Below, in pieces: positions 44,267-55,066 of a stretch of DNA of 64,000 bases. The stretch is from Aplectana chamaeleonis (lineage: Eukaryota; Nematoda; Chromadorea; Rhabditida; Cosmocercidae), in assembly GCA_029168955.1 (NCBI GenBank), contig JAPDOI010001200.1, forward strand, positions 62,001 through 126,000. The letters run 5' to 3'. Both the position numbers and the translations under genes were made by a program. The first letter of the stretch is position 1. Each line of letters opens with the position of its first letter. Below the pieces are notes generated by a model, which had not been told where the DNA came from, made no database searches, and saw only the letters and a program-made list of their open reading frames with translations.

Positions 44267-45988
44267 CAGGGGTGTGCGTAAATGAAATTTCAAATTTCGT
44301 AAATCGTAAAACGTAATTACGACAAAACCACCGTAAATCGTAAACAGCAATCAATAACAATAACCACTAAAAATATGATTAATGTGGTGAAACAAGAGGA
44401 ACTTCGTACTGTCCACTGTTTCACGTACTGAGTACATATTAAGTTGCGTTCAGTATTTGACAGCTAACCATGTTTAAGGTATATGGTACACTTTGTCGCT
44501 GTCATAAGCGACAGGAATGAAACCTAGCACAAATCGCGCGGGACCTGCATCGGAGCAGTGGCATAGGTTGCTGTAGGAGCAGTTATGGCGCGTCAGCCGC
44601 AGCGAAGTGTCGCGGAGGGCTGACATACTTCAAATGTGCCGAAGCCTGTCGCTATGCAGCGCACTGTGAATGCGACAAGTTTAAAGAGCGGGAGCTCCGC
44701 GACAGCCGGTCGCTGTCGCTGTGCAGAGCAACTCCTTCCCAGATCTTGAGAAAACCGCAAGTCCGATTCAGCTGTCCGCGTATCTGCTCTCCTGAAACGC
44801 TAACGCCGTTGTAAGCGTTAAGCCGAAATCATCGCATCTAAGCGATTCTCAACAGCCGAATTTGATAACTCCTCCGATTTGCTTGCGGAACCGCAAGTCC
44901 GATTATACATACAGTCGGCAGGGATCGCACTCATATGCTGTATATTATGTACTTCGAGTTCCTTACTGAAGGTTGGCTCAAACTCAGTGCAAGTACGTTA
45001 AAAATATGGCACCGAGCTTGCACCAATCTTCAATAGAGATCGCAAAGTATCAGTCAGAACCGTGCCAACTCTATATTATCTAGAGCACAGTATCGGTCGC
45101 CCAGAACAGGCTATTTTTTTCGTATATCCACTAAATCACCTGCAGAATGACGATACGGTAGATTCTCAAAGAAAACGTAAGCAAAAAAACCTCTTTCTAA
45201 TTTTTGCCGCTTTGTGTAGTTTAGTCCCCATAGTTTAGTAAAGAATGTAGCCAACGCGCCCACCGAACGCTCGCATTAGTGAGATAACGGTTTCAGAAAA
45301 AGGGCAAAGATGAGCGTTTAAACTAGCACTCGCGCCTTTTCGGAATGTCCGTTTGCTGCGGATGAAGAGAAATCAACTAGGGGGAACGATTTTTAGCATC
45401 AAACTTTTGGTATGGAAAACGAATCCTCGTGAAGATTTTCGTGAACTCTTAGTAGCCGTGATCTACTCAAAAGGCGGGCCAAGAGCACTATTTGAAGCAA
45501 TTTTTTGATTGATTAGACCGCTTCGCTCGATGTTTTGACGCTAATCTAGTTATGGGCATCAGGAAAGTTGATATTCATGAAAAACTCGAAAACGAAGTTT
45601 CTCGTGAGGAGTGATTTTAGATTGCATTGCGTCGCAGGCGACAGCTAGTGAGACGTGCGCGGCGAGCTACGCGGATCTGTTAGCCATCGCCTCCAACTCC
45701 GACCGTGTGTCCCGCGTTATAATGATAGAATCACGTTGAAGAATGGTAAACTGATCGTGCTGTAGTAACATGCTTGGGTTAGCCCCATCTCCTGATCTAA
45801 AACATTAGTATACACAAAGTGAGATTAGAGCAGGTCAATTGGAGATGTCTTGTGATTTACTTCCATGTATTTTTATTTACGAAAAATTACGATTTACGGT
45901 CCAAAATGTCGTAAATCGTAAACCGTATTTACGAGACCAGAAAAACAGTAAATCGTAAAATCGTAAACCATAATTACGCACACCCCTG
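44267..45988. mobile_element. Non-autonomous hAT element, 1722 bp, with perfect 8 bp target duplication
   Basis: It starts CAGGGGTGTGCGTAAAT and ends ATTACGCACACCCCTG. CTACTCAA flanks it exactly on both sides (44259-44266 and 45989-45996). CAGGGG ends with an 8 bp duplication define hAT. Subterminal zones are full of GTAAATCGTAAA words at both ends. The interior is GC-richer with repeated GTCGCTGTCGC words (44480-44720) and no transposase frame. Confidence 0.9.
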
Positions 45989-45996
45989 CTACTCAA

Positions 45997-47480
45997 CCTT
46001 GGTAAGAACGGAAGTACGACGAAAAACTGTCAGCAAGCGGGTGAAAATCTCACGGATCAGCTGACCCATTGGATCACTGCGCCCGTGTCATATAACAATT
46101 GTCATGCGTTCGTTTCACCGGAGGAACAGTTGTCGAACTGTTGAATATTCTTTGTCGCGAGAGATTCTAGCTTCCAAGCATGCGCATTGGCTTATCTTAT
46201 TTTTGAAGTTTTCAGTACAAGAAACAGAAAATTTAAAGCGTAAAACCATTGCCGAAGTTAGGTTTGACGCCTTGTCTGCGGTCTCCCGAAGCACACCAAT
46301 CAGGCATAATTAAATGTTTCAAGATTACTTTAAACAGTTTTTCTCCTATATCTGAGTGTTCTGTGGAGGCTTTTCCCTATTACTCTCTACTTCGTGGACT
46401 TACCTACTCAAAAACTTCGAAAACTAGAAAACCGGATTTTTGTCTTGAACACTGCCTTCAAAGAAAATTCTGTCTCAAAATACCAGTCAAGTACCGCGTA
46501 ACGTGTTTTCCACTTTCAGGTCTCTGAAAACGGCGCTGTGCCGAAACGTTGACCAATAAAGTGAGACTACCTAACAAACAAGGTTGGCAGAATGAAGAAA
46601 TTTGCTATACCAGTCGAGCTTTTAAACTGCAAACTATACTCATTTCCAAGGTTTTCCGACTGGCCCATGACATTCAATTCTTCAGTGCTAGACGATAACC
46701 CAGGACGCCGCCTTTTTGATCAACAAGGCAATTTTTAGGTGGCTCAAGTTTACGGGGGTGATTTCGGAGCAAAAACCTTCAGTTTAGTTAAAACATATTT
46801 AGTTAGACCAAACTCAAAATGCCTTTGAACCATGGATATATTTTTTAAAGTTTCTGTGAAATACAAGATCGACTTTACGAGCAAATTCGGCAAGCTCTGT
46901 TCCAGTGCCATCAATTAGACCTCAGTGACTGCAAATTTTCAGTCAACTAAGTCAGCTTTGGTACGTCTGCAGCAGAAGAATATAAACACGCCAAAGTTTT
47001 TTCAGTACTGAAACCCCACCCAAAACTTCTATCTAAATTCAGATACCCTGGGTTTCTCAGGTAGGGACAGAAACTATTCGATAGAGTGTGAAGCTCTTTA
47101 AAAGGCTATAACACATAACACTTGGCCAACAGAAAGCAGTCAGATGGACTTAGGTGGGTATCTATTTCCGGTAAGGTTTATGCCCGCCCGCGATCCCAAC
47201 TGTCTGGAAATCCGAGGTAATTCCCACCTCAAAGGAGTTCGCTCCGACTACCCCTAAAAGTTGGAGCCGTAGAGCCGCCAAAAATCTAACCTGGAATAGC
47301 TGCGCGCCACGTCTTCTGAACTAATGTCAAAGAAGCATAGCATGTATTTTCAAACCAATTCAACGAATACTCTGATTTCACACGTATTTTTGGAGTCAAC
47401 ACAATAAAACGAAGAGGTAGATGGCCCGAATTAAGTGGAACTAACCTTGAGTTCAATGCATCATTCATCTAGTATCGAAG
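45997..47480. other. Intergenic, no gene seen
   Basis: A lone GGCAGTGTTCACG-type right end (GAACACTGCCTTCAAAG) lies at 46446-46462. Otherwise the region is low in recognisable features; open frames lack family signatures. Confidence 0.4.
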
Positions 47481-48680
47481 TTTTTCCCTAGTGTGAGCGT
47501 GCGAGGGCCGACGAAGATGCTAATCTAACACCGTAATAGCGAGCAAATGGCCCTGGTCGGGGCGGCACCAAATGTTATGGTGGTCAGTTGGGTAGCGCGA
47601 TTGGGGAGGAAGACGAGGAAGAGGACGCTGAGGCTCGCATCAATCGATGCACAGTAACCTCAGCTTGCTTTGTGCTGTGGTTCGGTGGTGCCGATAGCAC
47701 GCTGCCTTGCGTCACCAACCCACCTGTTCGCGCTGAGGTCAGCTCCCGCAGTCAGCCAGTCAATAAATATGGACAATTTTCAAAAATCACTACGGCTGAC
47801 TCAAAAGGAAATCTCAGAGGAGTACATTCAGTGGTTTCAAATTTCTTAAACGTTTCCATCAAAACTAACGATTTCTAGACCTCGCTTACTGAAAAATGCG
47901 GCTTCCCGCAAGGACTTTGTGGGAAGCTGCTGGTTCGACTACAGGACGTTTGGGATCTCACACTTGAAGAGCAAACACTTCATTCCACAAAATTCTCATT
48001 TACACTTAAATTAAGGCATAAATGGCCTTGATAATCTGAAGAATACATTTCAAGGAAATCTGTTAAATCCCGGGATACTGACCCTGATCGAAGGACCATT
48101 CTTACAAAAGTCTGTAGTTTTTGCATTGGCCCGGAATTTCATTCCGCTGTTTAAAATTTTGGCGCCTTAACATTTTATTTTGTTGATTAAGGGTTTTGCT
48201 TACCTGAAATACACTACTGAGTTTCCCTACTGAGCAAACAGGTTAAAAACGCACCCAGAACACTAAGAACGCTTACTCTAAAAAGAGTCAGACTAAACAA
48301 TCACCCCCCGCCCCAAATTCTTTAACCAGGTATGGGCAATTGCCGCCAGCTTACGAGTAAGTGCACAACTCGGGAACCGTAGACGCAATAGGTAGATAAA
48401 TTTAAAAATAACGACTTTTTATTCTTTTTTGATGCAGGGATTTTTAAAGATGATTTTTTTCTTGACTTCCATAGAAAGGACTGATGTCCTGAACTGAATC
48501 TGATGAACAATTTAATCTTAATGCCTGCTCCCGATTCGAATAGAATGAGTATTTGGGAACTTACACACATATTTAAGTAATTAAACGAAGTTTCGAATAA
48601 CACAAAAATATAATTTTTCTTGTATTGAGAACTCAAATCGGCCTGAAATTCGGAGACCAAAATTTTTGACTTTCCCAATT
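47481..48680. other. Intergenic, no gene seen
   Basis: A GC-rich patch at 47540-47760 has an open frame with an acidic run (GEEDEEEDAEA) but no splice context or family match. Neither strand shows a recognisable gene. Confidence 0.35.
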
Positions 48681-49330
48681 AGTCACATATTTAAAAAATA
48701 TATGTATAAAATTTCCGTTTTCAATATGAACTTCTTACGAAAGAAATTCGAGAAATTCAATATTCTGGTTTTACGATGAATTCGTATATTCGAGAGACTG
48801 AACAATTTTAAATCCGCAATAAAACGAATATAAGATGAAAAAAACCGTAAACTCTCAAATGAAAAAAAAACCAAAAAATTCGAATTCTCGAATGAATTTT
48901 ATTAATTATTCGACTCAGCCCTAAATCTAGTGCAGCCCGGAAAGCCTAGAATTACCGTAAATTTAAGTACAAGAAAGCGAACAGTACGAAGATTCTTTTG
49001 CTTGAAAGTGGACAAATAGTATTAGAATGTCCTATTCATTCGTAAAAATTATTTTTTTCCACCCAAAACTAAAATATTCGGTTTATCAAATATTCAACTC
49101 TTTGAGGAGATTGGAATATTCTTTGTTTTTCGATTATTTGCTTATTATTCGAAAAGGCAAAATGCTCGACCTCCGAGTATTATTTAGGGTGGTAGTTTTT
49201 GAATATTTATGCAATCACAGAAAATGCTCAATAGTTTTCTAGTATATTATTTGAGCAATCACCTTGATATGCGACTAAGCCGAATATGAAAGCTTAAAAA
49301 ATATTCATTAAGGATATGTGGGAAGGCTTG
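48681..49330. repeat. AT-rich degenerate repeat
   Basis: Made of ATTCGAGA, GAATATTCG and TTATTCGAAAA-like words in both orientations, similar to the acaa-2 intron at 10275-11290. No clean unit. Confidence 0.45.
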
Positions 49331-50428
49331 ATTCGAGGAAAATTTATTCACTCAGAATTCCAAAATAATCATTCGTATTGTTTATTTCTTGTATATATGT
49401 GTTACAAATGCGAAATTCGAAGTATCCACTTATTCAGAAGCCAGTCTCGAATGAAGCCTCAGGAAGGAGCCTTTTACAGATCGCTCGATCAACTATAGTT
49501 GGTATACCTAACCCAATCCTAGAAAAAAAAACTTTAGAAAAAACCTACTCCTGTCAAACAAGTAACTAAAATTTGAAAAATTTGTCACAGTGGCCTGCTA
49601 CGGACTCCACCAAGCTGGCATTAGTGAAGCTAATGAGCCTTTATGAAGTGAACATCCACCGGTAATTTGATATTTTTTAGTTCTCAAGAATACAATCAAT
49701 AATCATCTCTCTACGTCTCGACGAATCCGTCTTTATAGTTTCGACATAATGCCAAGCTTAGGATTGAAAAAGGTCTGGCGACCGCATCTGTAAAAATCTT
49801 GAGCGTTAATTACCGACCTTGAAACGCATTGATTGCCAGGTATACACCAATTGCTACTGTAGCTGTACGGCACGTACAGCTGTATACACGAGTAAAAGAT
49901 CACGTATCTACAGCTGTATTCACGAGTATGAGATCTAATTTTGGTATTTCGAAAGATTACGTGAGCTTCCCGTAGATAAATGATACTTTTCCTAAGAAAC
50001 TTACAGTAATCTTCTAAGGCACTGAGAACGGTCCTTATATTACTGTTCAGCACCCCAAACTACCCCGAGACAAAATTTGATCTGAAATGTTCCAATTTCT
50101 GAAATTCAAAAAAATTTGCGAAGTTTTTGATCTACTCAGATGCATTGAGGAAATTCACCAACCTTTTTGGGAAACAACCACGCCCCGTACTCCGATATAC
50201 CCATGTATCAAATACTGGATTTACCGCACAATCTCGGTAAATCAGAAGAATCGTTAGGCACTCAACAATAACCCGAGTCGAATATAACCAGGGTAAAGAA
50301 CATGCGGAGCAACTCGTCCTCACAGAGAAAACGAAATTCCCACGATTCATCGCGTGCACGCTGCTCCTTCGTACTCCCAACGCTATCCTGTCTTCTGCAC
50401 CATTTCGATAGTCATCCCGCTGGAACTG
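49331..50428. other. Intergenic, no gene seen
   Basis: Contains ACAGCTGTATACACGAGTA and ACAGCTGTATTCACGAGTA as a 40 bp direct repeat (49877 and 49910). No exon was recognised. Confidence 0.4.
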
Positions 50429-50633
50429 TGTATAGTGGAGTCCACCAAGAGTGTCTCATTTACTTATCAATAAGAAACGGTCGGCTGGGGATCAATGTGC
50501 ATGAATCCCATACCAGCACGCTCGATACCGATTGAGCGAGAGGGGTTGTGCTGCAATGAGTTTCATGTTCATTGATCTCCAATCGACCGCTTCTCATTAA
50601 TAAGCAAATGAGACACTCTTGGTGGGCTCAACT
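50429..50633. repeat. Foldback MITE, about 205 bp
   Basis: GTCCACCAAGAGTGTCTCATT pairs with AATGAGACACTCTTGGTGGGC (written in two parts: arms 50435-50500 and 50560-50630). AATAAGAAACGGTCG pairs with CGACCGCTTCTCATT with few changes. Confidence 0.7.
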
Positions 50634-50750
50634 ATATATAGCTACAGTCGACACGGATTGCAATGTCGGTTGTGGTTGCTCAAGACGCAACCCCTGCGTA
50701 CGTTGGCGCAAACTCGGTGCACATGACATGCAACGAGCACCGAGTTCAAG

Positions 50751-51017
50751 CAGGGTCGAGACTCGACGCAACGGGGGTCGTATTTTTTTTCAAATCAAGG
50801 TTGGGGGGGTCGTAAACAATCTGGATCAAAAGTAGATTTTCTTCAAATTATTTGGTGAACTAAAAAAAGGTAGTAATGGTCGTCCTCTGCTAGTAAGACT
50901 GCAGCGCGAGAACAGCTTTATCTGTGGTCGTAAATGTTTTGGAAATTCTGAAAAAATCGTTGTCAACGTGCTGTCGTAGCTGCGCCGGAAAATGGCGCAA
51001 CGGCGTGCTCAACCCTG
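50751..51017. mobile_element. Possible CAGGGT-ended MITE of the GTTGCGCC repeat family
   Basis: Begins CAGGGTCGAGACTCGACGC and ends with the complement of CAGGGTTGAGCACGCCGTTG. The interior has poly-G/poly-T words and GGTCGTAAAC. The flanking 8 bp do not match, so the boundaries are uncertain. Confidence 0.35.
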
Positions 51018-52648
51018 GTTTGCGCCAATGTGTTGTGAGTTTTCGGAGAACTCGGCCTCGTTATTGTCAGCCGAAGGCTGGTCCGGGCCATCCTCTCCCG
51101 TCCTTAGTGACCCTGCAGCCGCCACTGGCGTGTCGGCTGCATGCCAACCGATTGTGTTGGCGTGCTCAAGCGCACTGCGGCCGGCTCAGTCCGGCCATAA
51201 CGGGTATTTTCCACCTCAGTAAGCAATGTATTGCATACATATCGATCGAGACAGCCGCAGCTGGATCATAACGGACCAGTAGAGCCACTCCGGCCACATC
51301 GGGAGGGGCGGGGATCTTCCGACATGATGGTATGTGAACAATGTATCCTCTGGTTCCGCGTCAAACTTACTCTGTTCCCTGGCACGCTTGTGCAGAGCGA
51401 GGGTAGAGATAGCGAGAAAGTGTGGAGAGAAGGAGACGCAGCATACGCGCGCAGACGAACGCGATGAACGGGAATAAATTTCACTCGGAAACAGGGGATA
51501 TTACATGCGCATCGACCGGGAAAATGGAACCCAGATGCTCAACCTACGCGTGGTGGATCTGTGGAGTCGACTACCAAGATCAAGGAGATTTATCAAACGG
51601 GCACTAACTCCACGGAGGTTTTTTTCTGTATGGGAGTGTGAATGGCTGGCTGTCGCACCGGGACAGTCACGAACGGCACAGACTTGCTCAGTCCGGCCAC
51701 AACGGCTGAATTTCTACACCTTGATTCGAATTATGTGTATGCTCATCGACAGGGCTCGCTACAGCCGATCGGCTGACTATAACGGGAGCCTCGGTCCCAC
51801 CAGGCCGCTTTGACGTCACAACCCAGTGCTTTTACTGAACAACAAGCATATTTTCCGGCTTCCTCTCAGATTCAATCCAAGTCAACTCTAGCCCTTCAGA
51901 AATGATCCTAAGATTAATTTTTGATCATGTCACTCAAAGCTAAACGACACGGCGGCTGCGGGGGAGTAACTCATATTTCCCTCATTTGCATACACCTAAA
52001 TCCGTCCAAATGCGCAAATGTATATTGATAATAGCCTCATTTTCCAGAAAACAGGGGCCTGACTTCGGTCCTTTCTTAAAGGCACAGTCCAACTCCAGGG
52101 GTAAGATTGGATATTATAGTCCGCCCACCGTGTATAGCCACCCTGCCAAGCGCGAGATCTCAATTCGTTCAAATCAGTGAGAAACTGCAGGGAAAAAGTC
52201 GGCCCACCCACATTACCCCAAACGAGTAACCGCGCACACCGCCCCGGAAGGGTAACCGAGAGCTCTGCTGTTGTACATTTTGCCTTTGAGCGCTGCGAGT
52301 GATCTCATCCAGAACATCCATTAACCCTATGATGGAGCAGATCACGAGAAATTGATTTAATTTCTGCAAGATGTGAGAATACATCTCAGAAGAAAAACAA
52401 CTCTTTAAACTCGCCTTGAGATGTGATTGTGAAGTAGTTTGTTCGGCTTATCCCGCGACGGTCGACGGCTGAACAAGTAACTTGTAATTAGCAGGAAAGC
52501 ACAGCACATACACGATTGGCGCGAAAACGACTGCGTGACCTCACGTCTGCCGAGAGAGCAAGATGGGCTTACATAGGAAGGATCACTACACGCCGAGACC
52601 ACTCCAAGTGAAATATAAGCCTTTCTAGTCAATTTTCGCCGTAGTTCC
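51018..52648. other. GC-rich repeat patches, no gene seen
   Basis: The block CGGCTCAGTCCGGCCATAACGG (51181-51202) recurs as CTCAGTCCGGCCACAACGG at 51686, and an ATCGACAGGGCTCGCTACAG motif lies at 51746. Related wording occurs at 27820 and 39440-39540. The remainder has no recognisable exon. Confidence 0.4.
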
Positions 52649-52912
52649 TCTGAACGGAGTTATTTGCGTTTTTAGCGCTTCACTCGTAGACGCATAATAA
52701 CGTGTAATCCATGAGTCTTTGTCGTCTCCTGAGATACGCCTAGTATGTGATTTCTACAGCAAGAATCATGCCATAGTCATCTGGAGTAGAATGATCATCA
52801 CTGGTGTACAAATCACATAGGTGTATCTCAGGAGGCGACGAAGACTCATGAACTACACTTTATGATGCGTGTACCAGTGAAGCCCTAAAAACGCTTATAA
52901 CTCCGTTCAGAG
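52649..52912. repeat. Foldback element, about 264 bp
   Basis: CTCTGAACGGAGTTATTTGCG at the left pairs with CGCTTATAACTCCGTTCAGAG at the right (21 bp each, 52649 and 52892). GTCGTCTCCTGAGATACGCC pairs with GTATCTCAGGAGGCGACG. The middle is about 60 bp. Confidence 0.75.
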
Positions 52913-53923
52913 AAACGTTGCGCAGCTGCAATATAAAAATTCGAATTCTTCGACGAAAATTGACTTGAAAGGCTTATATTTCATTTGGAATGGTCTCGGC
53001 GCGTAATGAAAATTCCCTTGAAAGATCGAGAGTGGGAGAGCGTGAGGATCGGCGCTTTTTCCAGACCTCAAAGAGGGGAAAGCGATATGAGAATAAGATA
53101 GGTGAAAACAGTGGTTCCAGGGAGAGCGGAATGGAGCAATCTTCACTAGTAGTGGAAGTGCCGGTCAATTTTCAGGTACACGAAGATATCATTTTTGAAG
53201 GCTGTCAGAAGGATGCCAAAGAAAGGCCGGATTTTGATGGCTCCATTCTCTCTCATCTTGACTCTACAGCCTGTTCTAGATATAGCTACAAGAATATAAG
53301 TATAGCTTCATATTGAAAATTTTTCAGCAATACTGCTACAGCCCAATTCGCCTACCCCGCCAAAAAAAATGCGAAAATTTTCCGTAACAAAGCATGAAGT
53401 TTGAATGAACAGGAGGAGGCAGCCTGCCTACTCCCACGTAAAATTTTCGATAAAAAGGTCTATTCTTTGCACTTGATAACAGGACAATATTATCTGCATC
53501 TTTTGTTAGCGCAGCATCAGAAAAAGGGTTTGGCAACACCTTCAATCAAACAGTCACTTTTGAACGGTAGTCATTGACCGAATTTTCGCCGTAGTAAAAC
53601 GAGAAAATAACCGAATGAGTTCACTGGGCGGATTAATGACCGGAAATTTGTGCGAAAACATCGCTAAAGAAGTTTCCTCAATTAACTTTTTTGGCAACTT
53701 TTCCAATGAACAACCTTTATGCCACCATGGAGATCTACGACAGTGATTATTGGTAGGTTCGGATTCTAATGAGCGAAAATAAAGGGCAATCTAAACCCGG
53801 ACTATTGATCCTCCATCGCAAAATCTTTAACTTCGCGGTTTAAGTGCGGCGAAGGGTCCCGCGCCGAGCGCAGCTACGGTAGGTCCGCCTCCTGTTTCAG
53901 GTCCGCCCCTTTGCACTGAAGTT
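52913..53923. other. Intergenic, no gene seen
   Basis: An open frame of 108 codons at 52990-53316 is charged and low in hydrophobic pattern with no family match. The rest shows nothing recognisable. Confidence 0.35.
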
Positions 53924-54029
53924 GAAAGTGATTAACCACCGGAGGCCGGCTGGCGCAGCTCATGCAACGCAAATCTGCGGCGCGCGCGTCTGACACGATT
54001 GGAGCACGATTGTACACTCCAGCAAAATC

Positions 54030-54724
54030 TGTGAGATAATACTAGAAAAGTAAATGGAAACTCACTGGTGTTATCCATGCAGCTAGAAAGTAACAGGCCT
54101 AGCGGTGAACGTTGAGGGCCGGATTGATTGATTAAAGGGCGAGTGCGATTGGAGCACGGAATGTACGGTAATAGAAACGGCGGGAATAAATTGTCAACGA
54201 GGCCCAAATTCGTCGACGAGAGAGCAGTTCGTTGTTCTGTCGTGGCTCCGGATCGGTTTGTCCTCGGTCCGTTGATTCTGGGGAATAGCTCGCTCTGCTC
54301 GCTCATTGTCCTTTGCGTACGTTTGCAGGATTCGGGTCCTTTCTGGTTCCGTGTCTTCCGTCTATTACTGTTCCTGGGGTGTTGGGATTAGCCTGTAACA
54401 TTGCATTGATTGCAGTGTTCGCTCTCGGTGAGTCCAGTAGTGGTTTTGCAGGGTTCGGCTTAGGTTTAGGACAGGTTTTGCGTAAAGGGCCAAGGACGTT
54501 CACCGCTGGGCTGGTCAAGAATCTTCATTTAAAAAAAAAGGTCGTCATGGGAAATTTCTAATACATTTTTTGTCACCAGATTGTTAGTAATAATTTTGTT
54601 GTGTGTTGTGTAATAAATTATTGTACTCTATTGTGCAGCTGTGCTTACCATTGGGGTTCACACCCAGTATTTTCTTGAAACTTTGGGTCACGTTTATTGC
54701 ATTTGAAACCACCACCACTTAACT
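54030..54724 (+). repeat. 5' LTR
   Basis: Begins TGTGAGATAATACTAG and ends CCACCACTTAACT. Read side by side with the 3' LTR, it differs only in a G-run (four against five, near 54377) and an A-run (nine against eight, near 54535). AATAAA at 54612-54617 can serve as the polyadenylation signal. Open frames within it appear in both LTRs and are not genes. Confidence 0.92.
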
Positions 54725-54742
54725 TGGGGGCCAAGCCGGTGA
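54725..54742 (+). promoter_or_regulatory. Primer-binding site
   Basis: TGGGGGCCAAGCCGGTGA directly follows the 5' LTR. It starts with TGG, the complement of a tRNA CCA end. I could not assign the tRNA. Confidence 0.55.
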
Positions 54743-55066
54743 CCCAAGTCTTTAAAAAGGGGTTAGCACAGTAGAGTACAATTTTTTTCTGGTGTTCCCT
54801 TCTCATCCTCGATCGATTTTTTTCCGACATTTCGCGTAGTTTGGTGTTGAGCGTTTTTTTTCCCTTGTGACTTGTAGAATCGTGGGCATTTCGGTGCTTG
54901 CGGTTGTGCAAGGACAGCGAACAAGTAGCGTAAAGCCTTGGCTTGGCGTTGCTTTCCTTCGCGGTGGTTCAGGAAGTGATTCCTCCGAAGTGTTTGTGTA
55001 AATCAGGGGGAAACCTCTGCCCAAATTTTTTTTGACACAAAACACTTCGAAGGCATTTTCTGAACC
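54743..55066 (+). other. Untranslated leader of the LTR element
   Basis: Between primer-binding site and start codon; expected to hold the packaging signal. No ORF of interest. The ATG at 55067 is the first in frame with the long ORF. Confidence 0.5.

Noticed and set aside
54128..54561. Coding frames in the LTR (also at 59218-59703)
   Set aside because: They lie in LTR sequence, shift with homopolymer indels between the two LTRs, and have no family match.
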